Origin: Ischnura elegans
Taxonomy: Eukaryota; Arthropoda; Insecta; Odonata; Coenagrionidae
Assembly: GCF_921293095.1 (NCBI RefSeq)
Contig: NC_060254.1
Span: forward strand, 110,818,917 to 110,882,916
Length of the DNA: 64,000 nucleotides
Reading direction: 5' to 3'
Below are positions 11,570 to 21,102 of the stretch, piece after piece. A program made the position numbers and the translations under genes. Every line of letters begins with the position of its first letter. Positions within the stretch are counted from its first letter, which is position 1. The notes below the pieces were generated by a model that did no database searches, had not been told where the DNA came from, and worked only from the letters and a program-made list of their open reading frames with translations.

Positions 11570-13780
11570 TTCCCGTTAAAGGAAGATACTCATGTATGAA
11601 AAATGAGCGAAAAGCGAGCAAGTTTAGCACATATTATATTTGGCCTACTCCTCACCGATTGGTCGTAAAAGCTCTTCTACGTATTATTTTTGGTCGCGTT
11701 GTTGCATTCCTTTCTTGAACTTCCGGTAATCGCGCCCAGTACATATAAAACTTGGTGACTTAATTTATAATCCGTATCATAGCATCCTCATGTTTTCCAA
11801 TATGCCACGGCTATGAGCTCTTTTGTCAAGTATTATGTCAAAGGAGTTTGCGTGAAGCGTTATAACTCCCGCATGTGTGGTAAGTGTGGCGCGTTAGCCG
11901 TCACAACACGGAGTTGGACCGGTGGATAGGTGTTCGACTCACAATCAGACGTTCCATTTACGGCGGGCCGGCTGGAATTTTTTCTGTATCTTTCCAGAGA
12001 AATTCCAGAATGTTCGTGTAAGTTCTGGCGCATCTTTCGAGATAGTTCGCCGCCAATATATATGAGCATTTCGGCTACCAGGTCAGTCTGTATTTTGAAG
12101 TGGCAAAAATCGCTCCTCTGCAGCAACATCATAAGAGTATTATTCAGCGTAGCAATCGGTACCAGCTCATTCTCTCCTTTTGCGATGTAGTGCATTTGTT
12201 TAATACTCATCCCCTGCCATGCATCATGGTGCAGCTTTACGCAGGTCTTCTGCGGGACATCTAAGGGCAAACAGGCAATAAGAAGACTTAAGCTAAGCAA
12301 TGTCTTCTTTAGTCAGTTTTTTTAGCCATGCATCTAAACTATGTTCGCAATTATCCATTCGTGCGGATGGGGTAATGTGCTCATGTAGCAAAATGCAACC
12401 ACATTTATGACGGACGTGCCTTTTTTTTACTTCTGTAGCCATGTTCATTAGCTGATTTGTGGTTCTCATTCATATGCTTTGTCTATCGCATCATGATTGC
12501 ATGCTATTCATTTATAGAATACGATACCAATGCGCCTCATCTCCAAGTTAGCGAGTTGGCATGGCACTGGGGCATTGCATCCATTGCCTTACCGTTGACC
12601 TAAGCCATTTATTTTAGGGACACGAAGCCTCAGCGAGGTATAAAATTGATATTTGAGGGGGTGAGAAGCCAAGGGATAAAAGTGGTATTTTTACTTAATA
12701 GAGTTGGGTGCAGTGATTGGGTAAAGAAAGCTAACGATATCAATGGGATATTTAATTGTGCATTTGATTTTCCACTCAATGCCAGCACAAAACAAAGACT
12801 CACTCCTAACCCTTGGCCACCAAGTTTTTTTTAATATTTCTTTTATCAATATCTGTACCTGACACTGTTTAGAAAAATATAACTTGTACCCTTGATTTCC
12901 CCCCTTCTTATTTGAATAATTTCGTTCACACATTTCATGTCTTACGTTTCATTCCATCGCTGAACCGCCTTCAGGGCAGTGTGTTTACGTCGTACGAGTA
13001 GAATAACCGACGATAGCGCTGCCTAGCGGAGTTTTCTTTGCTGCTGTCTTCGTCGGAAAAATCCGTCATCGGACCGATCGGACTCCAGTCATTTCCATGT
13101 TCCTTGCTTCCAGACACTCGCATCGGCCGCAGCGCCATCTCTCTTTGTTTCCGGACGATATGCCTCCTCCCCCCCCCCACCTCACCCCCTCCCTCGCCAT
13201 CTCTTCCACCCTTCCGCCTTCCCATCTACCTACGTATTACTTTTCTCGTCGTCTTTCTGTTTTTCTCATCTTATTCACCTGAGAGAAATATATATGTATT
13301 CTTGAGCGTTCAAGGTGTCTGTATATTAGGCCGGCTCTTATTTTTCAGTTTGGGGTCATTGCACCATAGAAATGCTATATATTTTTGGACTTACCCAGCA
13401 TTGAGGGAAATATTAATCACGCGGAAAAATTATTATCTACCCCACTCAGCCATTCTCCTATAAATTTAAAATTAGAAAACTCAAAACTTTAAGTTTTTAG
13501 AGTTGTTGGCTTCGTTAGAGGTCTGGTTCTTATCTGAACTCGCTCTTCATTTACTCTTCCGTATTTTACTCGATAAGAATGATCGTTTCACTGAGAATAG
13601 GGATCACTTAAAGGTTTGGACGCAATCAATGTGAATTTGTGACGTGTTCCGTAAAGAGCGATTCGCGAAGAGGGCAAAGTAAACGTGAAATAATCGGGCA
13701 CAGCAAACGTGAAGGCCGTACGTGAGAAATTTGCTAACATCCCATTCTTCACCTTTCCCGTTCACGGAGAACCAATGAGG
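11570..13780. other. no clear gene; one unexplained ORF
   Basis: This mixed region holds only the weak ORF at 11860-12300, a purine/pyrimidine-skewed stretch at 13140-13220 with a run of ten C, and short overlapping frames around 12640-12930 and 12970-13460. No repeat matching elsewhere in the window was seen. Confidence 0.35.
11860..12300 (-). CDS. unrecognised ORF of 146 residues
   Basis: I do not recognise this protein. The N-terminus is hydrophobic (about residues 1-12, LSLSLLIACLPL) and could be a short signal sequence. The rest is mixed, with no repeated motif or cysteine pattern, and an antisense frame of 86 codons lies inside it. Codon use looks no different from neighbouring non-coding DNA. 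There is no clear promoter or splice context. It may be chance; it is listed because it is the only frame over 140 codons in 2 kb. Confidence 0.15.
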   Translation of the reverse strand: MLSLSLLIACLPLDVPQKTCVKLHHDAWQGMSIKQMHYIAKGENELVPIATLNNTLMMLLQRSDFCHFKIQTDLVAEMLIYIGGELSRKMRQNLHEHSGISLERYRKNSSRPAVNGTSDCESNTYPPVQLRVVTANAPHLPHMREL

Positions 13781-13781
13781 A

Positions 13782-14045
13782 CAGTGGCGTAACTAGTGAT
13801 ATGCTTTGGAGGGACGGGCTGGCCTAGGGTTGCAACCTTCCCCCTTCTACGCGGGGTCCGGGAAAATTTTTGTCAAATTAAATACATTTTACATCAATTT
13901 GGCTCTAAAATTATAATTTTCAGAAGACGCAGTCATTCAATGTTAAAACTAGAAAATAGTACGGAATATGTTTTTATTTTTCTTAGGCTTTGAGGGGGGA
14001 TCTATCCCCTAATTCCCCCCCCCCCCCCCCATGGTTACGCCACTG
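13782..14045. mobile_element. hAT-like MITE with 8-bp target duplication
   Basis: A 264-bp element with terminal inverted repeats CAGTGGCGTAAC. It is flanked by AATGAGGA (13774-13781) on the left and AATCAGGA (14046-14053) on the right, an 8-bp duplication with one mismatch, which is the length made by hAT transposases. The interior is non-coding and includes an uninterrupted run of about 18 C just inside the right end. The end of a related element lies at 30251. Confidence 0.85.
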
Positions 14046-14459
14046 AATCAGGATACAGGCGATGGGAGACACCTATTGGAAACCATAAAAGATACAAATA
14101 CGGAATACTTCCGAGTTGTGAACACGTTCGTCCACTAGGGGTTTGTGGCATTTTTAAGGGGAGATTTTATTTTCTGGTATTCGATAATTAACAGGTCAAA
14201 CTTGGTTTGCATAGAATAGAATAGAATAGATATTTATTATGCTCTGGGAAAAAACCCTTGGAGCAAAAAACACAATTTACAAAAATAATGGCTCATCAAA
14301 GCAAAAAGTTCATGAAAAATGTCAAGTAAAGTTGTTTGATACGCACCTATAAAAAAGAAATAACACGTAACAAGGATTGAAATTTGACATCATAGGCAGA
14401 CGGAATATAGTACATAATACATAATAATGATACATAATAGGCTGTATTTTCGTGGGAGT

Positions 14460-17291
14460 TTATTTTAGCTCTCCACTGAGTAAATCCATGTACAATTTAA
14501 TTTTAAAAGCATGGATGGAGCCCCTCTGTCTAAGATCCTCAGGGAGAGAATTCCAGAATTTTGATCCCGTTATCAGAAATGATTTCTGGTAGATATTAGT
14601 ACGTGGAGTAGGATAACATAAATAGTCATTTTTGCGAGATGACATATGGGTGGTTACTGATCTGTTCATAAAGATTTCCCGGAGATAATTAGGGATTCTC
14701 TCTCTGAAAATCTTAAAAAGAAGAGCACCGAGTAGATATTTCCTTCGATTACAAAGATTTAGCCAACCAAGGCTGATTCTGTACTGTGATACATGAACAT
14801 CCTTTCTTAAATTGAATACATATCTTACACATGAATTAAGTAGCCTTTGTAACTTTTTATCCAGCTCTTTAGGCATGTCATTATAAACAAGACTACAATA
14901 GTCAAAGGAAGGGAATACCAGGGTAGAAATTAACATTTTTCGGGTGGATATAGGAAGTAAGTGCTTGTGCAGTTTTAGTTGATACAGTGTGATATTGACT
15001 TTATTACAGATTTCGTTCACATGTTGGTTCCAAGACAAATTTTTTGTGAGGGTTAGTCCAAGAGTGCGAACAGAGTCGCTGAACGGTATTTGATGGTCAC
15101 CAACTACAACTGGAGGAAGGTGATTATAATCTATTTTGTTTAGGATCCTTGAGCTACCGATGATTATTGCTTTCGTCTTCAAACAGTTCAGTATGAGGTG
15201 GTTTTTACCCACCCATTTTGTGATTTCTCTCACGTCATGATTCACTAGATTAATACTATCAGCTATGTTTTTAATCGAAGTATGGATGTATATTTGAAGG
15301 TCATCTGCATATATCATATATTTACAATTTTTAATCGCAATTGAAATGTCATTGACAAATATAGAAAATAGCAGAGGTCCCAGGACAGATCCTTGAGGAA
15401 CTCCGAAAGATACTGGAGCCCATGCGGATAAGTTATTTTCAGGTCCTAAGACTGCTTGAAATCTATTGCCTAGGTAGGAGCAGAACCAGTTTAAAGCTGA
15501 ACAAGAGAAACCAAGCTTCACCATCTTATGGATTAGTAGATTATGATCAACTCGATCGAATGCTTTACTGAAATCAAAAAGAACTAGTATTGTAACCATA
15601 CGCTTATCAATATGAAGTCGAATGTCATCGGTTATCTTTAGTAGTGCCGTCTGCGTACTGTATCCATGCCGAAAACCTGATTGCATAGCGTCAAGTTTGT
15701 TATTGTTATTTAGGTACTCTGTAACTTGCTTGAAAACAATTCTCTCCAACATTTTCGACAGGGCGCACAGAATAGAGATTGGCCGGAAGTCAGAAGGTAA
15801 TTTTGCATTTTTTGTCTTCTTTATCGGACGAATAAGTGCTTTTTTCCACTCCGATGGAAATACTGAATTATCGAGAGAATGGTTGAAAATTTCAAGGATG
15901 TAAGGTAATAGGGCATATTTGGCAAGTTGAATAATCTTTACTGGAATGTCGTCAACTCCAGTGGCATTTGACTTGGAGAACTCCAATACTTCGATCAGAG
16001 TCTCAGGAGTTACGTGCTTAAAGTAAAAGTTGTTATCACTGAATGGTATAACTCGCTCAAGTCTGGAGTTAGCTGGGGCATCATTATGACTAATCGTAGT
16101 TGACAAAAAGTAGGAGTTTAGCTGATCGAGAGTTATATTTGGGGGTAGAGAAGAGTCCCGTCTTCGAACCAGCCCAAGATTTCGAAGCTCACGCCAAATC
16201 AATTTCGGGTCTCTCTGCGAGGAAAGCTTCGAGGAATAAAACTGGCGTTTACTGTCATTGATGGCTGATTTAACGCGATTTCTAAGTTCCTTGTATTTTT
16301 GTCGCAGAGTGGAACAACCAATGCGTCGAAAGGCACATCGCGCTTGGTTGCGTTCTTTAATCATGAGTTTTATCGTCTCATTCAGCCAAGGAGGTGTTCG
16401 GCGTTTAGGCCGACATACCCGTAAGGGAAAAAAAGTGTCAGAGCAACTAGCTATGTTTGACGTGAAACAACCAAGTTTTCCATCGATAGAACTAGAGTTA
16501 AAAACACCATTCCAATCCATCGCTAGAAGCGCATCATGAAGGCACCGGGAATCAATGTTTTGAAAGTCACGGAATCTGAAAGAGGTGGGTGTGACAGACA
16601 TAGATAAACTGAAGTTGTAGGTAATTTCAATCAAGTCATGAGACGACAGGAAGGGGACAGAAGTCTGAGAGTATTTTGAAACTTTTTCCAGATCGTCGAC
16701 GATACAGAGATCTAACAGGGTAAGACTTTTTCCTGTGTGATGCGTTGCAGCATATGGTACAAGATGGAGATTGTTGCAATGCACAAAGTTATGCATGTAT
16801 TTACCATCATAATTATTTCGTATGAGGTCAGCATTGAAATCACCAAATATAACAATATTTTTAAAGGTAGGGGCATAGTGCAAAAATGCATTTTCAAAGT
16901 CTATGGGGAGTGCCGTTTTAGGAGGCCGATACACGACACATAGCAGTAATTTCGAGGAAATTTCACTATGTATTTCTGATATAATAAATTCAGAAGTATG
17001 GGAGTAGGTGCCGGGGGAAGTGGCAAGAACATTTACATTCAAATTCTTTCGTACATATACGCCAACACCCCCACCACCTTTACCAATTCTATCATGTCTA
17101 AATATATTATAACCATTCATTGTAACCATCTCATCTGGTATGCGTTCTTTTAGCCAAGTTTCGGACATGCAAATTATGTCGTAGGTTGATTCCTGAAAGA
17201 AGAGGCAGAATTCATCAAAATGGCCAAATAGGGATTGACAATTAACGTGGCACAGAGTTAAATCTCTTGAGATCTTCTTGTGAGCAAGCAA
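14460..17291 (-). CDS. CR1-P ORF2: APE endonuclease and reverse transcriptase
   Basis: A 943-residue polyprotein that nicks target DNA and primes reverse transcription of the LINE RNA on it. The N-terminal APE-like endonuclease shows the conserved Asn in HVNCQS (about residue 17), Glu in SETWL (about 44), VYRPP, GDFNADL, and the closing SSHDLIE. The reverse transcriptase follows with DFRPISIL, FDFSKAFDRVDH, FGVPQGSVLGPLLF (around 15400) and the catalytic YADD (around 15300). The tail carries the post-RT region with FPSFDYCSLVYND, equivalent to the VRPHLEYA block of other CR1s. The length is normal for CR1-like ORF2. The start chosen is the first ATG just before the endonuclease, 108 nt after the ORF1 stop. 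No inactivating lesion was seen. The frames antisense to it at 15622-16943 are shadows. Confidence 0.93.
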   Translation of the reverse strand: MLAHKKISRDLTLCHVNCQSLFGHFDEFCLFFQESTYDIICMSETWLKERIPDEMVTMNGYNIFRHDRIGKGGGGVGVYVRKNLNVNVLATSPGTYSHTSEFIISEIHSEISSKLLLCVVYRPPKTALPIDFENAFLHYAPTFKNIVIFGDFNADLIRNNYDGKYMHNFVHCNNLHLVPYAATHHTGKSLTLLDLCIVDDLEKVSKYSQTSVPFLSSHDLIEITYNFSLSMSVTPTSFRFRDFQNIDSRCLHDALLAMDWNGVFNSSSIDGKLGCFTSNIASCSDTFFPLRVCRPKRRTPPWLNETIKLMIKERNQARCAFRRIGCSTLRQKYKELRNRVKSAINDSKRQFYSSKLSSQRDPKLIWRELRNLGLVRRRDSSLPPNITLDQLNSYFLSTTISHNDAPANSRLERVIPFSDNNFYFKHVTPETLIEVLEFSKSNATGVDDIPVKIIQLAKYALLPYILEIFNHSLDNSVFPSEWKKALIRPIKKTKNAKLPSDFRPISILCALSKMLERIVFKQVTEYLNNNNKLDAMQSGFRHGYSTQTALLKITDDIRLHIDKRMVTILVLFDFSKAFDRVDHNLLIHKMVKLGFSCSALNWFCSYLGNRFQAVLGPENNLSAWAPVSFGVPQGSVLGPLLFSIFVNDISIAIKNCKYMIYADDLQIYIHTSIKNIADSINLVNHDVREITKWVGKNHLILNCLKTKAIIIGSSRILNKIDYNHLPPVVVGDHQIPFSDSVRTLGLTLTKNLSWNQHVNEICNKVNITLYQLKLHKHLLPISTRKMLISTLVFPSFDYCSLVYNDMPKELDKKLQRLLNSCVRYVFNLRKDVHVSQYRISLGWLNLCNRRKYLLGALLFKIFRERIPNYLREIFMNRSVTTHMSSRKNDYLCYPTPRTNIYQKSFLITGSKFWNSLPEDLRQRGSIHAFKIKLYMDLLSGELK

Positions 17292-17399
17292 TGACTGAGT
17301 GTTAAAAAAAGATTGGCAATTACCACAACATATCTTAATGCAATTAGATTGAAAAACTCTTTGAACCAGATGGCAGCCCTTGGGTTGACAAGTTGGTTG

Positions 17400-18359
17400 C
17401 TAATCCACCAATGAAGAAAGTTTATCAGTATCCTCCGTCGAAGAAATGGTGAGGCGCTCGGAACCGTCTTCTTTGCGAACGTAAATCCTTCCATTGCGCA
17501 CCCAAACATACTTGATTTTTCCATTTTTCTTCAAGTCGCGAACCACTGAGTACAGTTTACGATTGAAAGGCGTAAGGGATTCATTTACGTACACTGGGGC
17601 CGCAGGAGAGAGGCTGAAGCCTATATCTTTGGTAGTGAAATTTCTCTTCCCACTACGGGCGGCGACAACCTTAGAGGCGAGTGAATGCCGAAGAAAACGG
17701 ACTATCACTGGGTTAGGTGAATCAGACCCTTTGCCATGCAATTTAAGGCGATAGCAATAATCAAGGTCAGACACACTGATGTCCACACCAAGCGCTTGCC
17801 CTACGTTACAGACGATAGAGTCAAGGGTTTCACCATCGACGAAGGGAACACCACGAAATTCAACAACATTTCGTAGCCACTCTTGCTCAGCCCTATTGAA
17901 CTGAACTTGAAGACTCGAAACACGATTTGAAATTTGGATGTTGTCTTCAGATAGGTTGTCAAGGCGTTGGTTAAGGCTAGTGAGAGAAGCCGAAATACCT
18001 TTGAGGGCATCCGCATGATCAGTGATGCACTTTTGGATGTCGGAGAGAGACGATTTTATGTCCGAGTAACCCTCTTGAAGTTGCTTTACTCTATCAAGTA
18101 GCTCCTTAACCAGGTCAGCAAGAGGCTCTTCGGAAGATTTCCCTATGCCAGGTTTTAAGGGCGTGGAGTCAGAGCGAGAAGCACGTTGCCGAGATGTACA
18201 GGAATCACACACCCAGGTTTTCTGCAGGTCATCCAGAACTTGCAGGTCCCCATCGGACATAGCAACACAAGACGGATGGAAAAATGACTTGCACTCGCCA
18301 CAGTTTAGGCCCTTTTGACCACGTCGAGAGCCTTGATTACACACACTACAGGTAGGCAT
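17400..18359 (-). CDS. CR1-P ORF1: PHD-finger nucleic-acid-binding protein
   Basis: I choose the Met at 18359, which puts the zinc finger at the very N-terminus (319 residues); the frame stays open up to a Met at 18458. Residues 4-54 form a complete C4HC3 PHD finger: Cys4, Cys7, Cys20, Cys23, His28, Cys31, Cys51, Cys54. A heptad-like coiled coil follows (about residues 80-170), then an RRM-like segment with VVEFRGVP, then a C-terminal domain with VYVNESLTPFNRKL and KYVWVRNGRIYVRK that resembles the FP25K-like domain found in CR1-clade ORF1 proteins. PHD fingers in CR1-like ORF1 are established in the literature. The protein is expected to coat LINE RNA. What the PHD finger binds here is unknown; a link to chromatin-guided insertion would be inference. 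Confidence 0.9.
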   Translation of the reverse strand: MPTCSVCNQGSRRGQKGLNCGECKSFFHPSCVAMSDGDLQVLDDLQKTWVCDSCTSRQRASRSDSTPLKPGIGKSSEEPLADLVKELLDRVKQLQEGYSDIKSSLSDIQKCITDHADALKGISASLTSLNQRLDNLSEDNIQISNRVSSLQVQFNRAEQEWLRNVVEFRGVPFVDGETLDSIVCNVGQALGVDISVSDLDYCYRLKLHGKGSDSPNPVIVRFLRHSLASKVVAARSGKRNFTTKDIGFSLSPAAPVYVNESLTPFNRKLYSVVRDLKKNGKIKYVWVRNGRIYVRKEDGSERLTISSTEDTDKLSSLVD

Positions 18360-18839
18360 AGCGAAAGCAAAGCAGGAGCTCTGAGGAGACAACCTTTCAG
18401 CTCGAGAGCAGAACTGGAACTGTTGCTTGGATACAACGTTGCGCTTAATGGCAGTCAATCATTAGAGGATATGCGCCGCTATTTACGTAGATTGTGTCGG
18501 TGGGGTGAATCTCCCGTCAAACGCTGACGTTGATTGCGTTTCATCCTCAAGTGAATGCGTATGAGATAAGTAGTGTAAGCGAACCACGCGAGTCTCACGC
18601 ACGAGGCGGAGCGGTAGCTAAGAAGCGGTGACGTGTATAGAGTGAGGTCGTGACGTCATCTTCTTATCTAGGGAGAGCCATAAAATTTTCACGTAGAAGA
18701 ACTCGAGAAGTCATAACTAATTAAAAAAAAGCGCAAATTAAAAATAAAGTGAAACATAAGTGTCCCTTGGCTTTTCAAACACAAATACAATTCACAAAAA
18801 TATAAAAGTTCGTGATGGAGACCAATGGGTAAGGTTCAT

Positions 18840-19688
18840 CTATACTACTATGCTGTCATCTGTCGCAAAATTAGTGATCACTCTGACTATGAAATTCTAT
18901 CATGGGATTTAAACAACGTTCATTTGTGGAGCCAATAGTGGGGACTCGAACTTAATCTGAGAAAATGCATGGCGTTACATTTCTTGCGGAATTCGTCCAA
19001 CTCTAACCATGTTTATGCAGTGGATGGTATTAACATAAAGGCAACAGACGAAGTGAAGTACCCGGGAGTTACGATAACCTCGAACCTCACGTGGCGAACA
19101 CATATAAAGAATATTTGCGGTATCGCCCTGAAGAAATTAGGATTCGTCAAGCGTATTGTGGGAAGATTTTCGGATGAGAAAGTAAAGGAAAGGTGCTATT
19201 TCGCTCTCGTCCGACCGCACCTTGAATATGCAGCGAGCGTATGGGATCCGGCGCAGAAAGACTTAATCCGTGAACTGAATAAAATACAAAGGAAGGCTAC
19301 GCGTTTCATCAATAACTGCTACGGGTGTACAGACAGTGTTGCCCAGATGTTAAGCGAATTAGGCTGGGAGCCGCTGGCGACTCGGAGGCTGCGCGCTAGG
19401 CTTACATTGCTTGAACAATTGAGAATGGATATCTTTAAGAGCGACACGGAGAACATAATATTTGAACCACACTATATTTCCAGGACCGATAGAAGCGATA
19501 AATTAAGAGAGAAGTTTTGCCGAACGGATAGATATGCGCATTAATTTTTTCCCCGAACCATAAAGGACTTTAATAAACGCTATTCCCAACTTCGTTAGAG
19601 CACTTCATTTTTTTAAGCTGTAAACAGCTGGTGCCCTAACACCCCCTGCCACACGCCTTTTAGGCGGCTTGCGGGGTATTATGAGGAT
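18840..19688 (+). pseudogene. 5'-truncated CR1-B LINE: RT C-terminus and 3' end
   Basis: The plus-strand frame from about 18840 begins just after the position of the catalytic YADD motif and runs through NLRKCMALHF and VRPHLEYAASVWDP to a stop at 19544, with another stop near 18940 and a continuation RTIKDFNKRY past 19544. The 3' UTR holds the CR1-type block CACCCCCTGCCACACGCC and GGCTTGCGGGGTAT, ending near 19688. It is about half identical in protein to CR1-A, so it is a sister family. Other copies of this family lie at 25172-25536 and 54670-55225. It cannot be active. Confidence 0.85.
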
Positions 19689-19775
19689 GAACCCCACCAG
19701 CAGCTTCAATAGGCGTGTGAGGGGGGTTGTTAGGACGCCATCCGATAGAAAATAAAAGGGAAGTGCTCTAAAGAA
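19689..19775 (-). mobile_element. solo 3' end of CR1-B, tail to tail with the previous copy
   Basis: Reading the minus strand, this shows TTAGAGCACTTC, then GGCGTCCTAACA and CACACGCCTATTGA, which parallel the 3' UTR of CR1-B at 19600-19688 and 25445-25530. It faces the 3' end of the plus-strand copy directly, so two CR1-B 3' ends abut. Confidence 0.6.
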
Positions 19776-20241
19776 GCGGCATTTACTTGAAGTCATATTG
19801 TTTGGGAAAAACGAATTCTCATAAAAAATAAATAAAAGGCACTTCGTATTTACCACTTTTATTTTAATGTTTTGCGTCCGGTCTCGACGTATTCTACGTC
19901 ATTCTCAAGCGCAACTGCCATTTCCAAATAAGCCAGAGTTCATTATATATACAGGGTGTCCCATTTTAAGTTCCCACCCCGAATATCTCGAAAACTGAGC
20001 AAAATGAGAAAAAATGTTTCAGATATAAGTTATAGGGTTTACAGGGGGACATACGATGGTGATATTGAAAATTACCTTGAAGTCAATTTTCAAGGTCAAA
20101 GTAGGGGTAACTTCCATTTCTTAAATGGAAAGCCATATTTTTTATTGCAGGATCGTGTTCTACGGAAAAAATACAAACTTTTTGTGGGAAACTTTTTATT
20201 GAAAAATGCGTTTGGTTAGGTCTTATTCTCACATCAAATGC

Positions 20242-20367
20242 TCAATTGCGTGTCCATTCTGGCCAATGCACCTTTGCGTAGAGGTCTTCAGCAGCTTTAT
20301 AATTGTTGTCATACACCCCGACGACTTTGATTATTTCAACGATCTCTTGAGGTGTGTAATCCCCCAT
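20242..20367 (-). pseudogene. short HTH-like N-terminal fragment (DUF4817-like)
   Basis: A 41-residue frame from an ATG at 20367 contains TPQEIVEIIKVVGVY followed by NNYKAAEDLYAKV, a pattern like the N-terminal helix-turn-helix segment of arthropod transposon-borne proteins (an acidic helix, Y-x-N, AA-x-x-LY). It stops at 20242, next to the outer arm of the composite element, so it is probably truncated by that junction. The family name is a recollection of pattern, not a search result. Confidence 0.4.
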
Positions 20368-20911
20368 TTCACAAGAAAATTGTTGAAAAGCTCACTGCGT
20401 GTAGATCTACTATCAGAACGCTGAACTTTAAGCATAAGTATAAAATCCTATCGAAGCTCGATGGGGTCTCGTCATATTTCTGCTTACAAATTGTTTATTC
20501 AACTACAACAATGAATCATGGAACATTGTTTAAACGTAAACATTTAGTTTCTACGGTAAAAAGAGTGAAAAGACCACGCGAACAACAATGAAAGCATCGA
20601 CACGGTCGTCTCCTTCTTCTCGTCATAGGCATACTATTTGATTGGTTATTTTCATTGTAATTTTTATAGACAGAGCAACATCTTCACATAACGAATATCT
20701 TTTTAAAATTAAATGTGACCCATTCCTTTATTTTAAAAATGGCCGAAAGGTAGATTTCAATTTCCGAGGTGTGGAGATGAAAATGAATATCGCAGTCACA
20801 TATGAAATATGTGAAAAAAGTTCTAAACCTCTCATGTAAGGAAATGTTTATTCGGCCGCTGAAAAATGTTAACACTTTTTCCTGAAAAGAATTATATAAA
20901 ATAACTTGTAA

Positions 20912-21102
20912 CTTATTTGAAGTAGGCAAAATACAGTTCTGAGATTGGTCTCTTAAATTGTCCTGATGGGGTTTGTACGGTCACCATTCTCACTAAACCG
21001 TGAGAGCCTGGGTGAATTTATTTAATTATTGCAACCTTACAAATCATTGGTGGGAAATTGTCTTCTTTCAATACACAAATATTGTTCTTCTTAGGTACTT
21101 AA
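20912..21102 (-). pseudogene. BEL/Pao integrase C-terminal remnant
   Basis: On the minus strand the frame reads ICVLKEDNFPPMICKVAII, one stop, then HPGSHGLVRMVTVQTPSG and FKRPISELYF before a stop at 20912. This is the typical C-terminal end of BEL/Pao retrotransposon integrases (E-D-N-x-P-P, H-P-G-x-D-G-x-V-R, F-K-R-P-I-x-K-L). Nothing upstream of it remains. The flanking inverted arms at 20413-20843 and 21205-21621 could therefore be its LTRs in opposite orientation. Confidence 0.75.

Larger units (their letters stand above)
14210..18660 (-). mobile_element. near full-length CR1-like LINE (CR1-P, PHD type)
   Basis: A minus-strand non-LTR retrotransposon with ORF1 (PHD finger, coiled coil, FP25K-like domain) and ORF2 (APE endonuclease plus reverse transcriptase), both free of stops and frameshifts. 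Its 3' end runs into an ATTCT-type microsatellite at about 14210-14235, the usual CR1-clade terminus. The 5' limit is not certain: about 200-300 nt precede ORF1, and GC content falls near 18660. A decayed relative lies at 49805-50500. The intact frames suggest a recent insertion and possible activity. Confidence 0.85.

Noticed and set aside
15622..16943. Plus-strand frames inside the CR1-P region
   Set aside because: They are antisense shadows of the intact ORF2.
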